Part shown: piece after piece, positions 35,530 through 44,235 of the stretch
How positions within the stretch are numbered: position 1 is the stretch's first letter
How the letters are laid out: every line of letters begins with the position of its first letter
NCBI RefSeq assembly: GCF_001039475.1
Contig: NZ_LELK01000001.1
Coordinates: forward strand, 717,466-781,465
Reading direction: 5' to 3'
Source: Guptibacillus hwajinpoensis
Lineage (GTDB): Bacteria > Bacillota > Bacilli > Bacillales > Guptibacillaceae
Length of the DNA stretch: 64,000 nt
Program-made: the position numbers and the translations under genes
Notes under the pieces: generated by a model
Seen by the model: only the letters and a program-made list of their open reading frames with translations
Databases searched by the model: none
Told to the model about the DNA's origin: nothing

Positions 35530-35558
35530 ATAATAAATGCTTTGGAAACTGATGTCAA
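35530..35558 (-). promoter_or_regulatory. Sigma-A promoter of the S-box msrA transcript
   Basis: Minus-strand TTGACA, exactly 17 bases, TATTAT, about 30 bases before the aptamer. It overlaps nothing else. The nhaC-like gene upstream on the same strand ends at 35581. Confidence 0.8.
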
Positions 35559-35580
35559 TAGGTATGCACACATTAGTATG

Positions 35581-36984
35581 CTAAATCACAAAAGAGATAA
35601 TAAAATACCCTACTGCAGCGGTTCCAGCGCCTATTAATGCCGGTCCCAGTTTGAATTTAGCATATGTCATTGGATTTAACTTAAGAATTCTTGCAACCGT
35701 GTTTGTGTCGTCACTTAAAGGAGATGAAAAAGCTCCAAATGTCCCACTAGCAAATACCGCTCCAATAACTAGTGGTAAATCAGTTCCTGTGGAGTATCCA
35801 AGCGAAACACCAAGCGGCATTAGAATGCCCCATGTTCCCCACGATGAACCGATAAAGTAGGAAATAAATGCTCCAACTAAAAAAAGGACGGGTGGTACAA
35901 AAAGTGCTGGAATCCAATCCAAATTTGATGTTACGAAAGTTGAAAAACCAAGCGCCTCCGTTGATGCAGCTAGTCCCCATACAACAGTTAGTAAAACGAT
36001 AACCGGCATCATCTCGTTGCCTCCTTCAATGAAGAAGGTCACAAGCTCTTTGAGAGAAAAGCGCTGAAATAAGTAGAAAAGAAATGTTAAGAGAACAGTT
36101 GTAAGTAGTGCAAAAACCATCGCATCAAGAACACTTGCTTCAATAAACGCCTCGATTGGAGTTGTAAATCCTTTTTGATATCCACTCCAATAAGTTAGTA
36201 AGAGTGTAAGAACGATAACACCGACTAGCGGGATTAATAAGTTCAACGGTTTTGATGGGAGGTTCTTTGCAACAGCGGGATGACAATCTTCCCACTGATC
36301 ATCTATCTCCTTCTCTTCATTACCCGCTTCCGTAGATGGTTTTTTGCGATGATGGAAGAAGCTTAGATAAAAACCTATGATGATAATACTAATGGAGAAA
36401 AAATTATAGGGAATGCTTTGGAGAAATAAACGATAGCCATCTCCTTCTATCCCCTCTGCTCGGATGGAAAGTTGAACAACGGAAGACATATAGCCAACAA
36501 AAGCTGTCGCAATTGGCATAAGTACAATAACAGGTGTTGCTGTTGTTTCAATGACAAAGCCTAATTCTTGTGGCGTAATTTTCACTTTGTTAAGAAGTGC
36601 TTTCATAATTGGTGCTACCGTGACGATTCGAAAGCTCGGGGCGCTAAATGTACCTAAAGTAGAGATCCATGTAAGAAAAAGCGCTCCTTTTTTCGTACTT
36701 ATCTTCTCTGAAGCAGCGTGAACAAAGCCTTTTATCCCTCCAGTAAACTTCATCATACCGATAAGTCCAGTAAACATATAAAGAAAGAGAATAATCTTAA
36801 TATTACTCTCATCCTTCAACCCGCTCATAATAAACGTATAGAACTGCTCAAGCCCAATGAGGGGACCTGTTTTATAAATAAACGACGCGGTAAGAAGTCC
36901 TGCAGTAAGACCCGGAATCACAAGCTTTGTTTTCACCGCAACAATGATCACAACAACGAATGGTAAAATTGACAACCAACCCAA
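35581..36984 (-). CDS. NhaC-family Na+/H+ antiporter
   Basis: A 467-residue integral membrane protein with about eleven hydrophobic helices. FLTWISTLGTFSAPSFRIVTVAPI, PVIVLMPIATAFVGYM, and near the C-terminus IGSSWGTWGILMPLGVSLGYS and ASGTFGAFSSPLSDDTNTVARI are characteristic of the NhaC family (the GSSWGT and SPLSDTT-like motifs). The central cytoplasmic loop (about 195-230) is charged, with EEKEIDDQWED. The start is TTG with GGGGGGATGAG upstream. It probably expels sodium, in line with a halo- or alkali-tolerant host; other substrates such as malate-lactate exchange exist in the family. Confidence 0.87.
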   Translation of the reverse strand: MGWLSILPFVVVIIVAVKTKLVIPGLTAGLLTASFIYKTGPLIGLEQFYTFIMSGLKDESNIKIILFLYMFTGLIGMMKFTGGIKGFVHAASEKISTKKGALFLTWISTLGTFSAPSFRIVTVAPIMKALLNKVKITPQELGFVIETTATPVIVLMPIATAFVGYMSSVVQLSIRAEGIEGDGYRLFLQSIPYNFFSISIIIIGFYLSFFHHRKKPSTEAGNEEKEIDDQWEDCHPAVAKNLPSKPLNLLIPLVGVIVLTLLLTYWSGYQKGFTTPIEAFIEASVLDAMVFALLTTVLLTFLFYLFQRFSLKELVTFFIEGGNEMMPVIVLLTVVWGLAASTEALGFSTFVTSNLDWIPALFVPPVLFLVGAFISYFIGSSWGTWGILMPLGVSLGYSTGTDLPLVIGAVFASGTFGAFSSPLSDDTNTVARILKLNPMTYAKFKLGPALIGAGTAAVGYFIISFVI

Positions 36985-37040
36985 TGACTCATCCCCCCTT
37001 CGCTACTAGTCTGCGCTAGGAGGAAATAGCTATACAAAAA

Positions 37041-37324
37041 GAGGCTGGGACATAAGTAAATAACTATGAGAAAAACCCGAACAATTCATTTGAATCACAT
37101 CGGGTTTTTCGTAATTTACAGATAAACAACCGCTTCGCCAACATACTTCGCTTTCCGCGGGCACGGCCTCAGTCTCCTCAGAAAGCAAAAAACGCATTCG
37201 TGCGGGGTCTTCGGACTCGTGCTGTTCCCGCAGGAGTCTACGTATGTTGGCTACGCTAAGGTCTTACTCTAAACATTCAATATTCGCGATTTCCTTCATG
37301 TATTTTAGTTTTGTCCCAGCCTCT
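37041..37324. repeat. MITE-like element, family B
   Basis: Terminal inverted repeat GAGGCTGGGACATAA at the left, TTTTGTCCCAGCCTC at the right. Inside is a hairpin AAAAACCCGA...TCGGGTTTTT (37073-37110) and a GC-rich centre with TTCGCTTTCCGCGGGCACGG, plus GCAGGAGTCTACGTATG. I remember similar 'ggctgggac' elements in other Bacillaceae. Its right end overlaps the stop codon of fni by two bases. No reliable target duplication. It occupies most of the gap between nhaC and fni. Confidence 0.8.
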
Positions 37325-38366
37325 ATGTGATACATAATGCATGATGATAGTTCAACTCTGAAATCGATGATGCGCCAATCCCAAACATGGCCGTTCTTAA
37401 TTCAAATTCAATACGTTCAAGCTGATCAGATAGTGCTTGTTCACTTTCATCTACAGCATTTTCAAGAAGAGCACGTCCAAAACCTGCTACATCTGCACCA
37501 AGTGCAATGGTTTTGGCTGCATCAACGCCGTTTTTTAGTCCTCCACTTGCTATGATAGGGACATCTGAATGGTGCTTACGAACATCAATCAAACAATCGG
37601 CGGTTGAGTTTCCCCACCCTTGAAATGCTTCTGCAGCTTGTCTTCGCATTTTCTGATGTGATCGGTAGCTTTCCACCTGTATCCAAGATGTTCCGCCAGC
37701 TCCTGCTACATCGATAAAGTGTGCACCTGCGTCAATCAAGCGTTTTGCGCTATCAGAATCAATTCCCATGCCAACCTCTTTAATACCAAGTGGTACAGGT
37801 ATCTCTTCAGCGACTTTTTTAATTTTGGCTACTAGATCCTTGAAATTGGTGTCTCCTTCAGGCTGAAATACTTCTTGCAGAGGATTAAGGTGCAGAAGCA
37901 AGGCATCTGCTTGAATAAGATCAATTGCTCGTTTGCATTCTTCAATTGTGAAGCCGTAATTCAGTTGAACAGCACCAATGTTTGCAAGAATCGGAATAGA
38001 AGGTGCATGCTTTCTTACTTCGAATGAATAAACTGAGCGGGATTCTTGAATAGCCGCACGCATAGATCCAACACCCAGCGCCCATCCATGTCGTTCAGCT
38101 GCTTTAGCCAATCGTTGATTAATTTCCCAGGCACGGTTCGTTCCACCTGTCATCGAGCTAATGAGAAAAGGTGTTGCTATTTTCTTATTGAGAAAGGTTG
38201 TTGAAAGATCGACATCCTTATAATCTATTTCTGGTAGAGGATTGTGTTTAAACCGATACCTTTCAAGACCTGTAGACAATCCTTTCCCTTCTACTTCTTC
38301 TGTAAGACAAATATCAATGTGCTCATTTTTGCGTTTTTCAGTTTGATCAAATTCAAAATGATTCAT
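37323..38366 (-). CDS. fni: Isopentenyl-diphosphate delta-isomerase, type II (FMN)
   Basis: A 347-residue FMN/NADPH-dependent enzyme that interconverts IPP and DMAPP. R.NEHIDICL at the start, PFLISSMTGGTNRAWEIN near residue 65, LGVGSMRAAIQ, and the later VPLGIKEVGMGI and VPIIASGGLKNGVD are IDI-2 signatures, and DVAGAGGTSW is the FMN-phosphate side. ATG follows GGGGGACTTACG and overlaps the crtO-like gene. It supplies prenyl units to the carotenoid cluster beside it. The stop codon lies at the edge of element B, so the last few residues may have been altered by the insertion. Confidence 0.95.
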   Translation of the reverse strand: MNHFEFDQTEKRKNEHIDICLTEEVEGKGLSTGLERYRFKHNPLPEIDYKDVDLSTTFLNKKIATPFLISSMTGGTNRAWEINQRLAKAAERHGWALGVGSMRAAIQESRSVYSFEVRKHAPSIPILANIGAVQLNYGFTIEECKRAIDLIQADALLLHLNPLQEVFQPEGDTNFKDLVAKIKKVAEEIPVPLGIKEVGMGIDSDSAKRLIDAGAHFIDVAGAGGTSWIQVESYRSHQKMRRQAAEAFQGWGNSTADCLIDVRKHHSDVPIIASGGLKNGVDAAKTIALGADVAGFGRALLENAVDESEQALSDQLERIEFELRTAMFGIGASSISELNYHHALCIT

Positions 38367-38865
38367 CGTAAGTCCCCCTGTACTGCTCTCTTTTCATTTG
38401 TTTTCTTAATAACGGCTTAAATCGATATCGATTGTACCGTTGAATCATAATAAATGGGATGTTAACGAGCAGTGCATACCCAACCATGACCCATCCCACT
38501 AATGGAGGATTCCATAGAAAAAACAACATTGCGGGCGGAATTAGAATCCAGTGAGTTAGCTCTGCTCGTCTCGTTTCAAGTATAAACTTTCTTATATAAG
38601 AAGCTGATAATGTCTTTAACTCTTTTTTTCGAAACCCGCCTCGAAAAACGCCTCCACCATCAGGCAGGATCGTTTTCCACTTGCGAATTCCTACAGTCTT
38701 GTACAAACCGTGTTCCCATTTTTTTAGATCGGTCTTTGATTTTTCTGTTTCATAAAAGGAATCTGGCAGTCGAAGGCAAATATAAGATAGTACAACATGT
38801 ATAATTAACCACGCAAGTATATTTACGATTATAAGTAAGGTAATGGACAATTCGATAACCTGCAC
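38353..38865 (-). CDS. crtO: Glycosyl-4,4'-diaponeurosporenoate acyltransferase (CrtO)
   Basis: About 170 residues with an N-terminal helix and two helices later. ETRRAELTHWILIPPAML and ALLVNIPFIMIQRYNRYR (about residues 95-155) agree closely with Staphylococcus aureus CrtO, where ETKRAELIHW and IANVPIIIVQRYNR occur at the same places. S. aureus CrtO esterifies the sugar of the glycosylated C30 carotenoid in the last step to staphyloxanthin. Start: GTG at 38865 after GAGGATTGTCT; TTG two codons upstream is possible. It forms a unit with fni and runs divergently from the other carotenoid genes. Confidence 0.88.
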   Translation of the reverse strand: MQVIELSITLLIIVNILAWLIIHVVLSYICLRLPDSFYETEKSKTDLKKWEHGLYKTVGIRKWKTILPDGGGVFRGGFRKKELKTLSASYIRKFILETRRAELTHWILIPPAMLFFLWNPPLVGWVMVGYALLVNIPFIMIQRYNRYRFKPLLRKQMKREQYRGTYDESF

Positions 38866-38963
38866 AGACAATCCTCATTTCATAGTTTGGTTTACATGTC
38901 CTAATTTAAGGTAATAGTCCTGTTAGGAACATACTCCTAGCACGTTCAAGGTGTTATGATTCC

Positions 38964-38991
38964 TTTACAAAAGTTATACCTACACTATACA
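38964..38991 (+). promoter_or_regulatory. Probable promoter of the crtP-cruF-crtQ-crtN operon
   Basis: TTTACA, 16 bases, TATACA, about 50 bases before the ribosome site of the first gene. A weaker sigma-B-like pair (GTTTAC at 38890, AGGTAA at 38909, spacing 13) lies upstream; it is noted because such pigments are often stress-induced. Both are read by eye. Confidence 0.5.
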
Positions 38992-39046
38992 ATGACAGTG
39001 ATCAAAAGTCGACGAATGACTTTTAATTGATGAAGGAGGAGAAGAA

Positions 39047-40552
39047 ATGGGCAAAAAAACAATCGTAATTGGGGCCGGATTAGGTGGGCTCTCAGCAGCT
39101 ATTCGCCTTGCTGCGGATGGACATGATGTAACGATTCTTGAGAAAAACGAACGTGCTGGTGGTAAGTTGAACAAGCGATCGGGACAAGGGTTTAATTTCG
39201 ATACAGGTCCTTCCATCTTAACAATGCCCTGGGTTCTAGAAAAGCTCTTTAATAGTGCAGGTCGCAATGTGAGCGACTATATGACAATTAAGCGGATCGA
39301 ACCACAATGGAGAACGTTCTTCGAAGATGGTGCACAGATAGACGTGACGAGTGATATTGCTGTTATGTTATCTGAAGTACACAAACGCTCTGAAAAAGAC
39401 TACTCCAATTTCCTCTCCTATTTAGACTATTGTAAGACAATGTTTGATTTAAGTTTAAAGAGTTTCTACAAAAAGAGCTTATCTGGTATTCAGGATTTGC
39501 AAAAGCTACATACATTTAAAGATCTTCTCACAATGAACCCTATGAAATCCATGAGCCAAGCTACTGAGAAGTATTTAGATGATAAACATCTACAGCAATT
39601 ATTTAATTTCTTCATTATGTATATCGGTTCTTCACCTTATCACTCTCCTGCAATTCTTTCGCAGCTTGTGTATGTTCAGCTTGGACTAGGCATTTATTAT
39701 GTAGAAGGCGGGATGTACAAGATCGCTGAAGGCATGCTTAAGCTTTTAGACGAACTGGGCGTAGACGTTCAAGTGAATACTGAAGTTGCTGAAATTCTAA
39801 CAGTAAATAAAAAAGCAGCTGGCGTTAAATTAGCAAGTGGACATACAATGGAAGCTGATTTAGTTGTGAGTAATCTTGAAGGAATTCCTGCTCACGAAAC
39901 GCTGTTAAAAGGTGAACCTGGCGCTGAAAAAGTGAAGAATGATCTTAAGAAATATACGCCAACTGTATCAGGATTGGTCTTACTGCTTGGTGTTAACAAA
40001 ACGTTTGATCACCTAGAACATCACAACTTCTTCTTCTCGAAAGATCCAGAGCTCGAGTTTAAGCAGATTTTCGATGAAGGGATTCCAGCGGATGATCCGA
40101 CTGTATATATCGGTGTTTCTTCCAAGTCTGACCCTTCCCAAGCTCCTGAAGGGAAAGAAAATCTATTTGTGCTAACGCACGTTCCACCACTTCAACCTGG
40201 TGAGAGCTTTGAAGAATATCGTGGGAAGTACCGCGAAATTGTATTAGATAAACTCGAAAGAATGGGCATGACCGGTCTTCGTGAATCAATTGAATTTGAA
40301 TATCAATTTATTCCGGATGATATTCGTGATTTATACGGTTCAAACGGTGGATCTATTTACGGCGTTGCGACTGATCGTAAAGTGAATGGAGGATTTAAGA
40401 TTCCTTCTAGAAGCTCTCTTGTTGATAATCTGTATTTTGTAGGTGGATCGACTCACCCTGGTGGTGGCGTTCCAATGGTTACTCTATCCGGACAATTAAC
40501 TGCAGACTTAATTGCTGAAGATCAGAAACTGAAAGACGAACAAACTGGCTGA
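39047..40552 (+). CDS. Phytoene-desaturase-family oxidase, CrtP (CrtNb)-like
   Basis: A 501-residue FAD enzyme. The dinucleotide loop is IVIGAGLGGLSAAIRLA at residue 6, and NLYFVGGSTHPGGGVPMV near the end is the family C-terminal signature. FDTGPSILTMPWVLEKLF, DYMTIKRIEPQWRTFF, and NGGSIYGVATDRKVNGGF follow S. aureus CrtP more closely than CrtN. CrtP oxidises the terminal methyl of 4,4'-diaponeurosporene to the carboxylate. ATG follows GAAGGAGGAGAAGA, an excellent site. First gene of a four-gene operon. Assignment to CrtP rather than CrtN rests on remembered sequence. Confidence 0.85.
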   Translation: MGKKTIVIGAGLGGLSAAIRLAADGHDVTILEKNERAGGKLNKRSGQGFNFDTGPSILTMPWVLEKLFNSAGRNVSDYMTIKRIEPQWRTFFEDGAQIDVTSDIAVMLSEVHKRSEKDYSNFLSYLDYCKTMFDLSLKSFYKKSLSGIQDLQKLHTFKDLLTMNPMKSMSQATEKYLDDKHLQQLFNFFIMYIGSSPYHSPAILSQLVYVQLGLGIYYVEGGMYKIAEGMLKLLDELGVDVQVNTEVAEILTVNKKAAGVKLASGHTMEADLVVSNLEGIPAHETLLKGEPGAEKVKNDLKKYTPTVSGLVLLLGVNKTFDHLEHHNFFFSKDPELEFKQIFDEGIPADDPTVYIGVSSKSDPSQAPEGKENLFVLTHVPPLQPGESFEEYRGKYREIVLDKLERMGMTGLRESIEFEYQFIPDDIRDLYGSNGGSIYGVATDRKVNGGFKIPSRSSLVDNLYFVGGSTHPGGGVPMVTLSGQLTADLIAEDQKLKDEQTG

Positions 40553-40569
40553 GAAAGGATCTTCACTGC

Positions 40570-41382
40570 ATGATGAAATGGGACAATTTAATATATCGAT
40601 TATTTGTTTTTTGGTATTGCTGCGGATTAATTCTAGTAGGATTTGATCTGCTCCCCCCCATACTCGAATGGGCCAATGCATTCTTCTTAATTCTTTGTGG
40701 CATTTTAGGCGGCTTTTATTTCATCCGCACCTTTGAATTTAGTAAAGGATTAGCAATCACTGCTTTTATCTTCATATTAAGTATGGTTGCAGAAGGTTTG
40801 GGCGTTCATTATGGATGGATTTTTGGACAATATGATTACTCTGGTGATTTCGGCTATAAATTAGTTGATGTTCCTATAGGAATCGGATTTGCATGGGTAA
40901 TGGTTATAGCCGTTACTCATGTGCTATCCATGGAACTAGTTAGTAAGCTAAAGCCTTCTATTCTGAAGTGGATAGCCTATTCTCTATTAGGTGCAATGAT
41001 TGCTGTATTAATCGATTTGATCATTGATCCGGTCGCATATCTTGTTAAAGGATATTGGGGATGGGAAGGGGATAGCTTCTATTATAGCGTCCCATTACAG
41101 AACTTCTCAGGTTGGTTCTGGGTATCCCTGTTCTTCCACTCCCTTCTCTATCCAATCTATATGACTAATAACGTGAAAAGAAAGGATGCCTTTCTACTCT
41201 GGCGAGATCGAATGGCTGCTTTGTTCGGAATGGTAATGGGAATGTTCATCTTTCTTGCTCTTCTAGATGGACTTTGGCTTGCTTTCTTCCTTACTGGAAT
41301 ACCAGCTTATTTATTACTCCTTGCTTATCGATCTAGCACGAAACAGAGAGAATTGGCTTCAACTGAAGAGGTGCTTGGCTGA
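40570..41382 (+). CDS. CruF-like carotenoid biosynthesis membrane protein (DUF422)
   Basis: A 270-residue protein with about seven membrane helices. AEGLGVHYGWIFGQYDYS near residue 77, VDVPIGIGFAWVMV, and the DLIIDPVAYLVKGYWGW motif near residue 155 mark the DUF422/CruF family, whose studied members hydrate the C1',2' double bond of psi-end carotenoids. It ends in TGATG, overlapping the next start by one base. A hydratase within a staphyloxanthin-like C30 cluster suggests a hydroxylated product, but its substrate is inferred. Confidence 0.82.
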   Translation: MMKWDNLIYRLFVFWYCCGLILVGFDLLPPILEWANAFFLILCGILGGFYFIRTFEFSKGLAITAFIFILSMVAEGLGVHYGWIFGQYDYSGDFGYKLVDVPIGIGFAWVMVIAVTHVLSMELVSKLKPSILKWIAYSLLGAMIAVLIDLIIDPVAYLVKGYWGWEGDSFYYSVPLQNFSGWFWVSLFFHSLLYPIYMTNNVKRKDAFLLWRDRMAALFGMVMGMFIFLALLDGLWLAFFLTGIPAYLLLLAYRSSTKQRELASTEEVLG

Positions 41383-42503
41383 TGTTAACAATTTACCTAA
41401 TCATTCTAACTGGTTTTGTTATTTGGACGATCATTAACTCGTTCTTTATGCCTAGCCTTAAAATGTCTAACATACAAGGGGATAAGGATGGACTCGTTTC
41501 CATCCTTATCCCTCTTCGTAATGAAGAAAAAAATGTGGTTGATCTTATTAAAAGCCTAGAAAAGCTAACTTATTCAGATCTTGAAATCTTACTGCTAGAT
41601 GATCATTCTACAGATAACACTTTAGACATGCTGAAAACTTTAACGAATGATGATAAGCGATTTTCGGTTATCCAAGGAAACGAATTACCGGATGGCTGGA
41701 CTGGAAAGGTTTATGCGTGTCACCAGCTGAGTTTACAAGCAAAAGGGACTTATCTCTTATTCATAGATGCAGATTTAAGACTTGCACCTGGTGCTGTTCA
41801 GTCAACGCTATCTTTAATCAAAAAACGAAAAGCTGCCATGGTAACGGGCTTCCCATCTTTCCCAGTGAAACTTTGGCTGGAAAAACTTCTTGTCCCTTTA
41901 CAACACTTTGTTGTTCATTTCCACCTACCATTAGCTCCAGCCAACTGGACGACACTCCCTTCATTTACTGCCGCTCATGGTGCGTTTATGATGGTAAGAA
42001 ATGAAGCCTATCAAACCATTGGTGGACACGAAGGGATCTACAACACGTTACTTGATGACGTAGATTTAACAAGAACATTTAAAAAGCATGGCTATCGTGC
42101 GATACTCGCAAATGTAACAAACTACACACAATGTTATATGTATCATTCAAATCAAGAAGTGTGGAACGGATTTACAAAGAACCTGTTTCCTGGACTCGGA
42201 CGATCTCGTTTTCTCGTCTCGATCCTCTTTTGCTTTTATGGGATCTTTTATGTCACACCACTATTTATATTATTTTATGGTGTAATTGAGCTAGTAAATG
42301 GATCTCTACAACTAGAATTATTCATTCCCTATCTTTTGGTTGTTCTACAAAAAGCATGGGTTGATTATCGAACGAAGCAAGGCACTGCATTATCTTTCTT
42401 TATGCCGTTAAGTGCGCTAGCTTTTATGATTCTTCTGATTCATTCCATGCGGATAGGTTTAAAGCGTAAAGGTTATGTTTGGAAAGGACGGACCTACTCA
42501 TGA
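41382..42503 (+). CDS. Carotenoid glycosyltransferase, family 2 (CrtQ-like)
   Basis: A 373-residue membrane-bound glycosyltransferase. An N-terminal helix is followed by the GT-A domain: VSILIPLRNEEKNV near residue 40, ILLLDDHSTDNT near residue 70, and FIDADLRLAPGA near residue 128 as the DxD metal site. LLDDVDLTRTFKKHG supplies the catalytic ED-like region. Several C-terminal helices follow. S. aureus CrtQ transfers glucose to the carotenoid carboxylate. The stop overlaps the next gene as ATGA, so the operon is translationally coupled. Confidence 0.85.
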   Translation: MLTIYLIILTGFVIWTIINSFFMPSLKMSNIQGDKDGLVSILIPLRNEEKNVVDLIKSLEKLTYSDLEILLLDDHSTDNTLDMLKTLTNDDKRFSVIQGNELPDGWTGKVYACHQLSLQAKGTYLLFIDADLRLAPGAVQSTLSLIKKRKAAMVTGFPSFPVKLWLEKLLVPLQHFVVHFHLPLAPANWTTLPSFTAAHGAFMMVRNEAYQTIGGHEGIYNTLLDDVDLTRTFKKHGYRAILANVTNYTQCYMYHSNQEVWNGFTKNLFPGLGRSRFLVSILFCFYGIFYVTPLFILFYGVIELVNGSLQLELFIPYLLVVLQKAWVDYRTKQGTALSFFMPLSALAFMILLIHSMRIGLKRKGYVWKGRTYS

Positions 42504-43972
42504 AAACAATTGCTATAATCGGTGCAGGTCTTGGCGGACTATCTGCTTCTATTAAACTTGCTAGCAACGGCTATAATGTACACGTGTTTGAAAAAAACGC
42601 TCATACCGGCGGAAAAATGATGCCTATTGATATGGGATCTTATCACTTTGATTTTGGACCTAACACAATGACGATGCCTGAAGTATTCGATCGTGTATTT
42701 GAAGAGGCTAATCTCAACCCTCGTGATTTTTTTGACTGGACTCGGATTGATCAGCACACGCGTAACGTTGACTATAATGGTGAGTCATTTATGATGAGCA
42801 CAAATCAAGAAGAGATGGTGGATGAACTAAGCAAGCTTGATCCCTATGCTGCAGATCATTACAACGCTTATTTAGAAGAAATCGAGCGTCTTTACTTGTT
42901 ATCAAAGAATTCGTTCTTTCCGAGAATGTTTACTTCCCCAGGGGATTATTTATCACCTGGACTTTTTAACGCCGTACTAAGAGTTAGACCACTTGAGAAA
43001 ATGAATCACTTTCACGAACGTTTTTTTAAACACCCGCTACTATTAAAAGCATTTAATCGCTACTCTACTTATATCGGATCATCACCGTATTTGTCCCCAG
43101 CCACTTTTGCGATGATTGGATATTTAGAAATGGTTCAGGGCGTTTATTACGTTAAAGGCGGTAACACCAAGATTGCTGAAGGATTGGAGCGTGCTGCTAA
43201 GCAACTGGGCGTGACCTTTCATTTAAATACGCAAGTGAAACAGGTACATATTGAAGGTAAAAAAGCAACGAAAGTTGAAACAGTAGACGGGTTTGTTCTT
43301 CCTGTAGATCAAGTTGTCATCAACGGAGACTTACTTCAATCATATCCAGCTCTTGTAAACGAAAAGCATCGTCCATCTATGCGAAACAAAAAAATTGAGA
43401 GCTCTTCCCCATCCATTTCAGCTTTTGTTATTATGGCAGGTCTTTCAACTCGACTCCAAAACCTCTGCCATCATCAAGTCTATTTTTCTAGAGATTACAC
43501 AGAAGAATTTGAAACGCTTTTTGATGGGAAGTGGTCTCTAGATCCGACGATTTACATTTCAAATTCGTCTTACACTGATCCCTCCGTCTCTCCAGACGGA
43601 GACAACCTCTTCATCCTAGTTAATGCACCACCACTCTCTGGAAACAACACCATTTCAGAGGAAGAATACAAAACAATCATTTACGATAAATTAGAAGCAC
43701 ATGGTCTTCCGATTCGTGAGTATATAGTAGAAGAAAAAATAGTCGGTCCAAACGAAATTAAAGATCGCTTTCATGCGTTCAAAGGAGCACTATATGGCAT
43801 CTCATCCAACTCTCTAAAAAACAGCTTTCTACGCCCCTCTAATCAATCAAAAGATATAGCGAATCTCTTTTTCGCAGGCGGAAGTACTCACCCTGGCGGA
43901 GGCTCTCCAATGGTTGTGATTAGCGGTAAGAATGTGGCCGAGAAGATAATAGAACGAGATGCAGTTAAGTAG
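42500..43972 (+). CDS. Phytoene-desaturase-family enzyme, CrtN-like
   Basis: A 490-residue FAD enzyme with IAIIGAGLGGLSASIKLA at the start and LFFAGGSTHPGGGSPMVVISG at the end. FDFGPNTMTMPEVFDRVF and YIGSSPYLSPATFAMIGYLE are typical of the C30 desaturase group. It differs clearly from the CrtP-like protein at 39047 and may desaturate diapophytoene or carry out another oxidation (CrtNb/CrtNc types exist in bacilli). The ATG at 42500 overlaps the stop of the glycosyltransferase; a start seven codons upstream is rejected. Last gene of the operon. No crtM synthase is next to it. Confidence 0.83.
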   Translation: MKTIAIIGAGLGGLSASIKLASNGYNVHVFEKNAHTGGKMMPIDMGSYHFDFGPNTMTMPEVFDRVFEEANLNPRDFFDWTRIDQHTRNVDYNGESFMMSTNQEEMVDELSKLDPYAADHYNAYLEEIERLYLLSKNSFFPRMFTSPGDYLSPGLFNAVLRVRPLEKMNHFHERFFKHPLLLKAFNRYSTYIGSSPYLSPATFAMIGYLEMVQGVYYVKGGNTKIAEGLERAAKQLGVTFHLNTQVKQVHIEGKKATKVETVDGFVLPVDQVVINGDLLQSYPALVNEKHRPSMRNKKIESSSPSISAFVIMAGLSTRLQNLCHHQVYFSRDYTEEFETLFDGKWSLDPTIYISNSSYTDPSVSPDGDNLFILVNAPPLSGNNTISEEEYKTIIYDKLEAHGLPIREYIVEEKIVGPNEIKDRFHAFKGALYGISSNSLKNSFLRPSNQSKDIANLFFAGGSTHPGGGSPMVVISGKNVAEKIIERDAVK

Positions 43973-43979
43973 AAGCACA

Positions 43980-44014
43980 CAAAAAGAAGCTTGGAATTTT
44001 CCAAGCTTCTTTTT
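43980..44014. terminator. Bidirectional terminator of the carotenoid operon
   Basis: AAAAAGAAGCTTGGAA-TTT-TCCAAGCTTCTTTTT, perfect stem eight bases after the stop codon. Confidence 0.92.
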
Positions 44015-44106
44015 GTGGTTATATTATTTATGTCTTACTCCGTGAAAGTCCATTCAAATAAATAGAGGTGTTTGATTAGAACTTTACCCCCTACCACCTT
44101 AATGAA

Positions 44107-44226
44107 AGGCTCTCCTCTAAAAGATTGTTGCTTTAGAAACAATTATTGAAAAAAACCACACTTAGCTGATTCTAGCGGAAATCAAACGCTACACAGTAAA
44201 AGTAACAATGTCTGTGAAAAGAGCCT
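44107..44226 (+). repeat. MITE-like element, family A, copy 5 (core-deleted), with 6-bp target duplication
   Basis: Ends AGGCTCTCCTCTAAAAGATTGTTGC and GAAAAGAGCCT are kept, but the GC-rich centre is missing, leaving 120 bases. AATGAA occurs on both sides (44101-44106 and 44227-44232). It lies ten bases beyond the stop codon of the Cof-type phosphatase. Confidence 0.8.
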
Positions 44227-44235
44227 AATGAAAGA

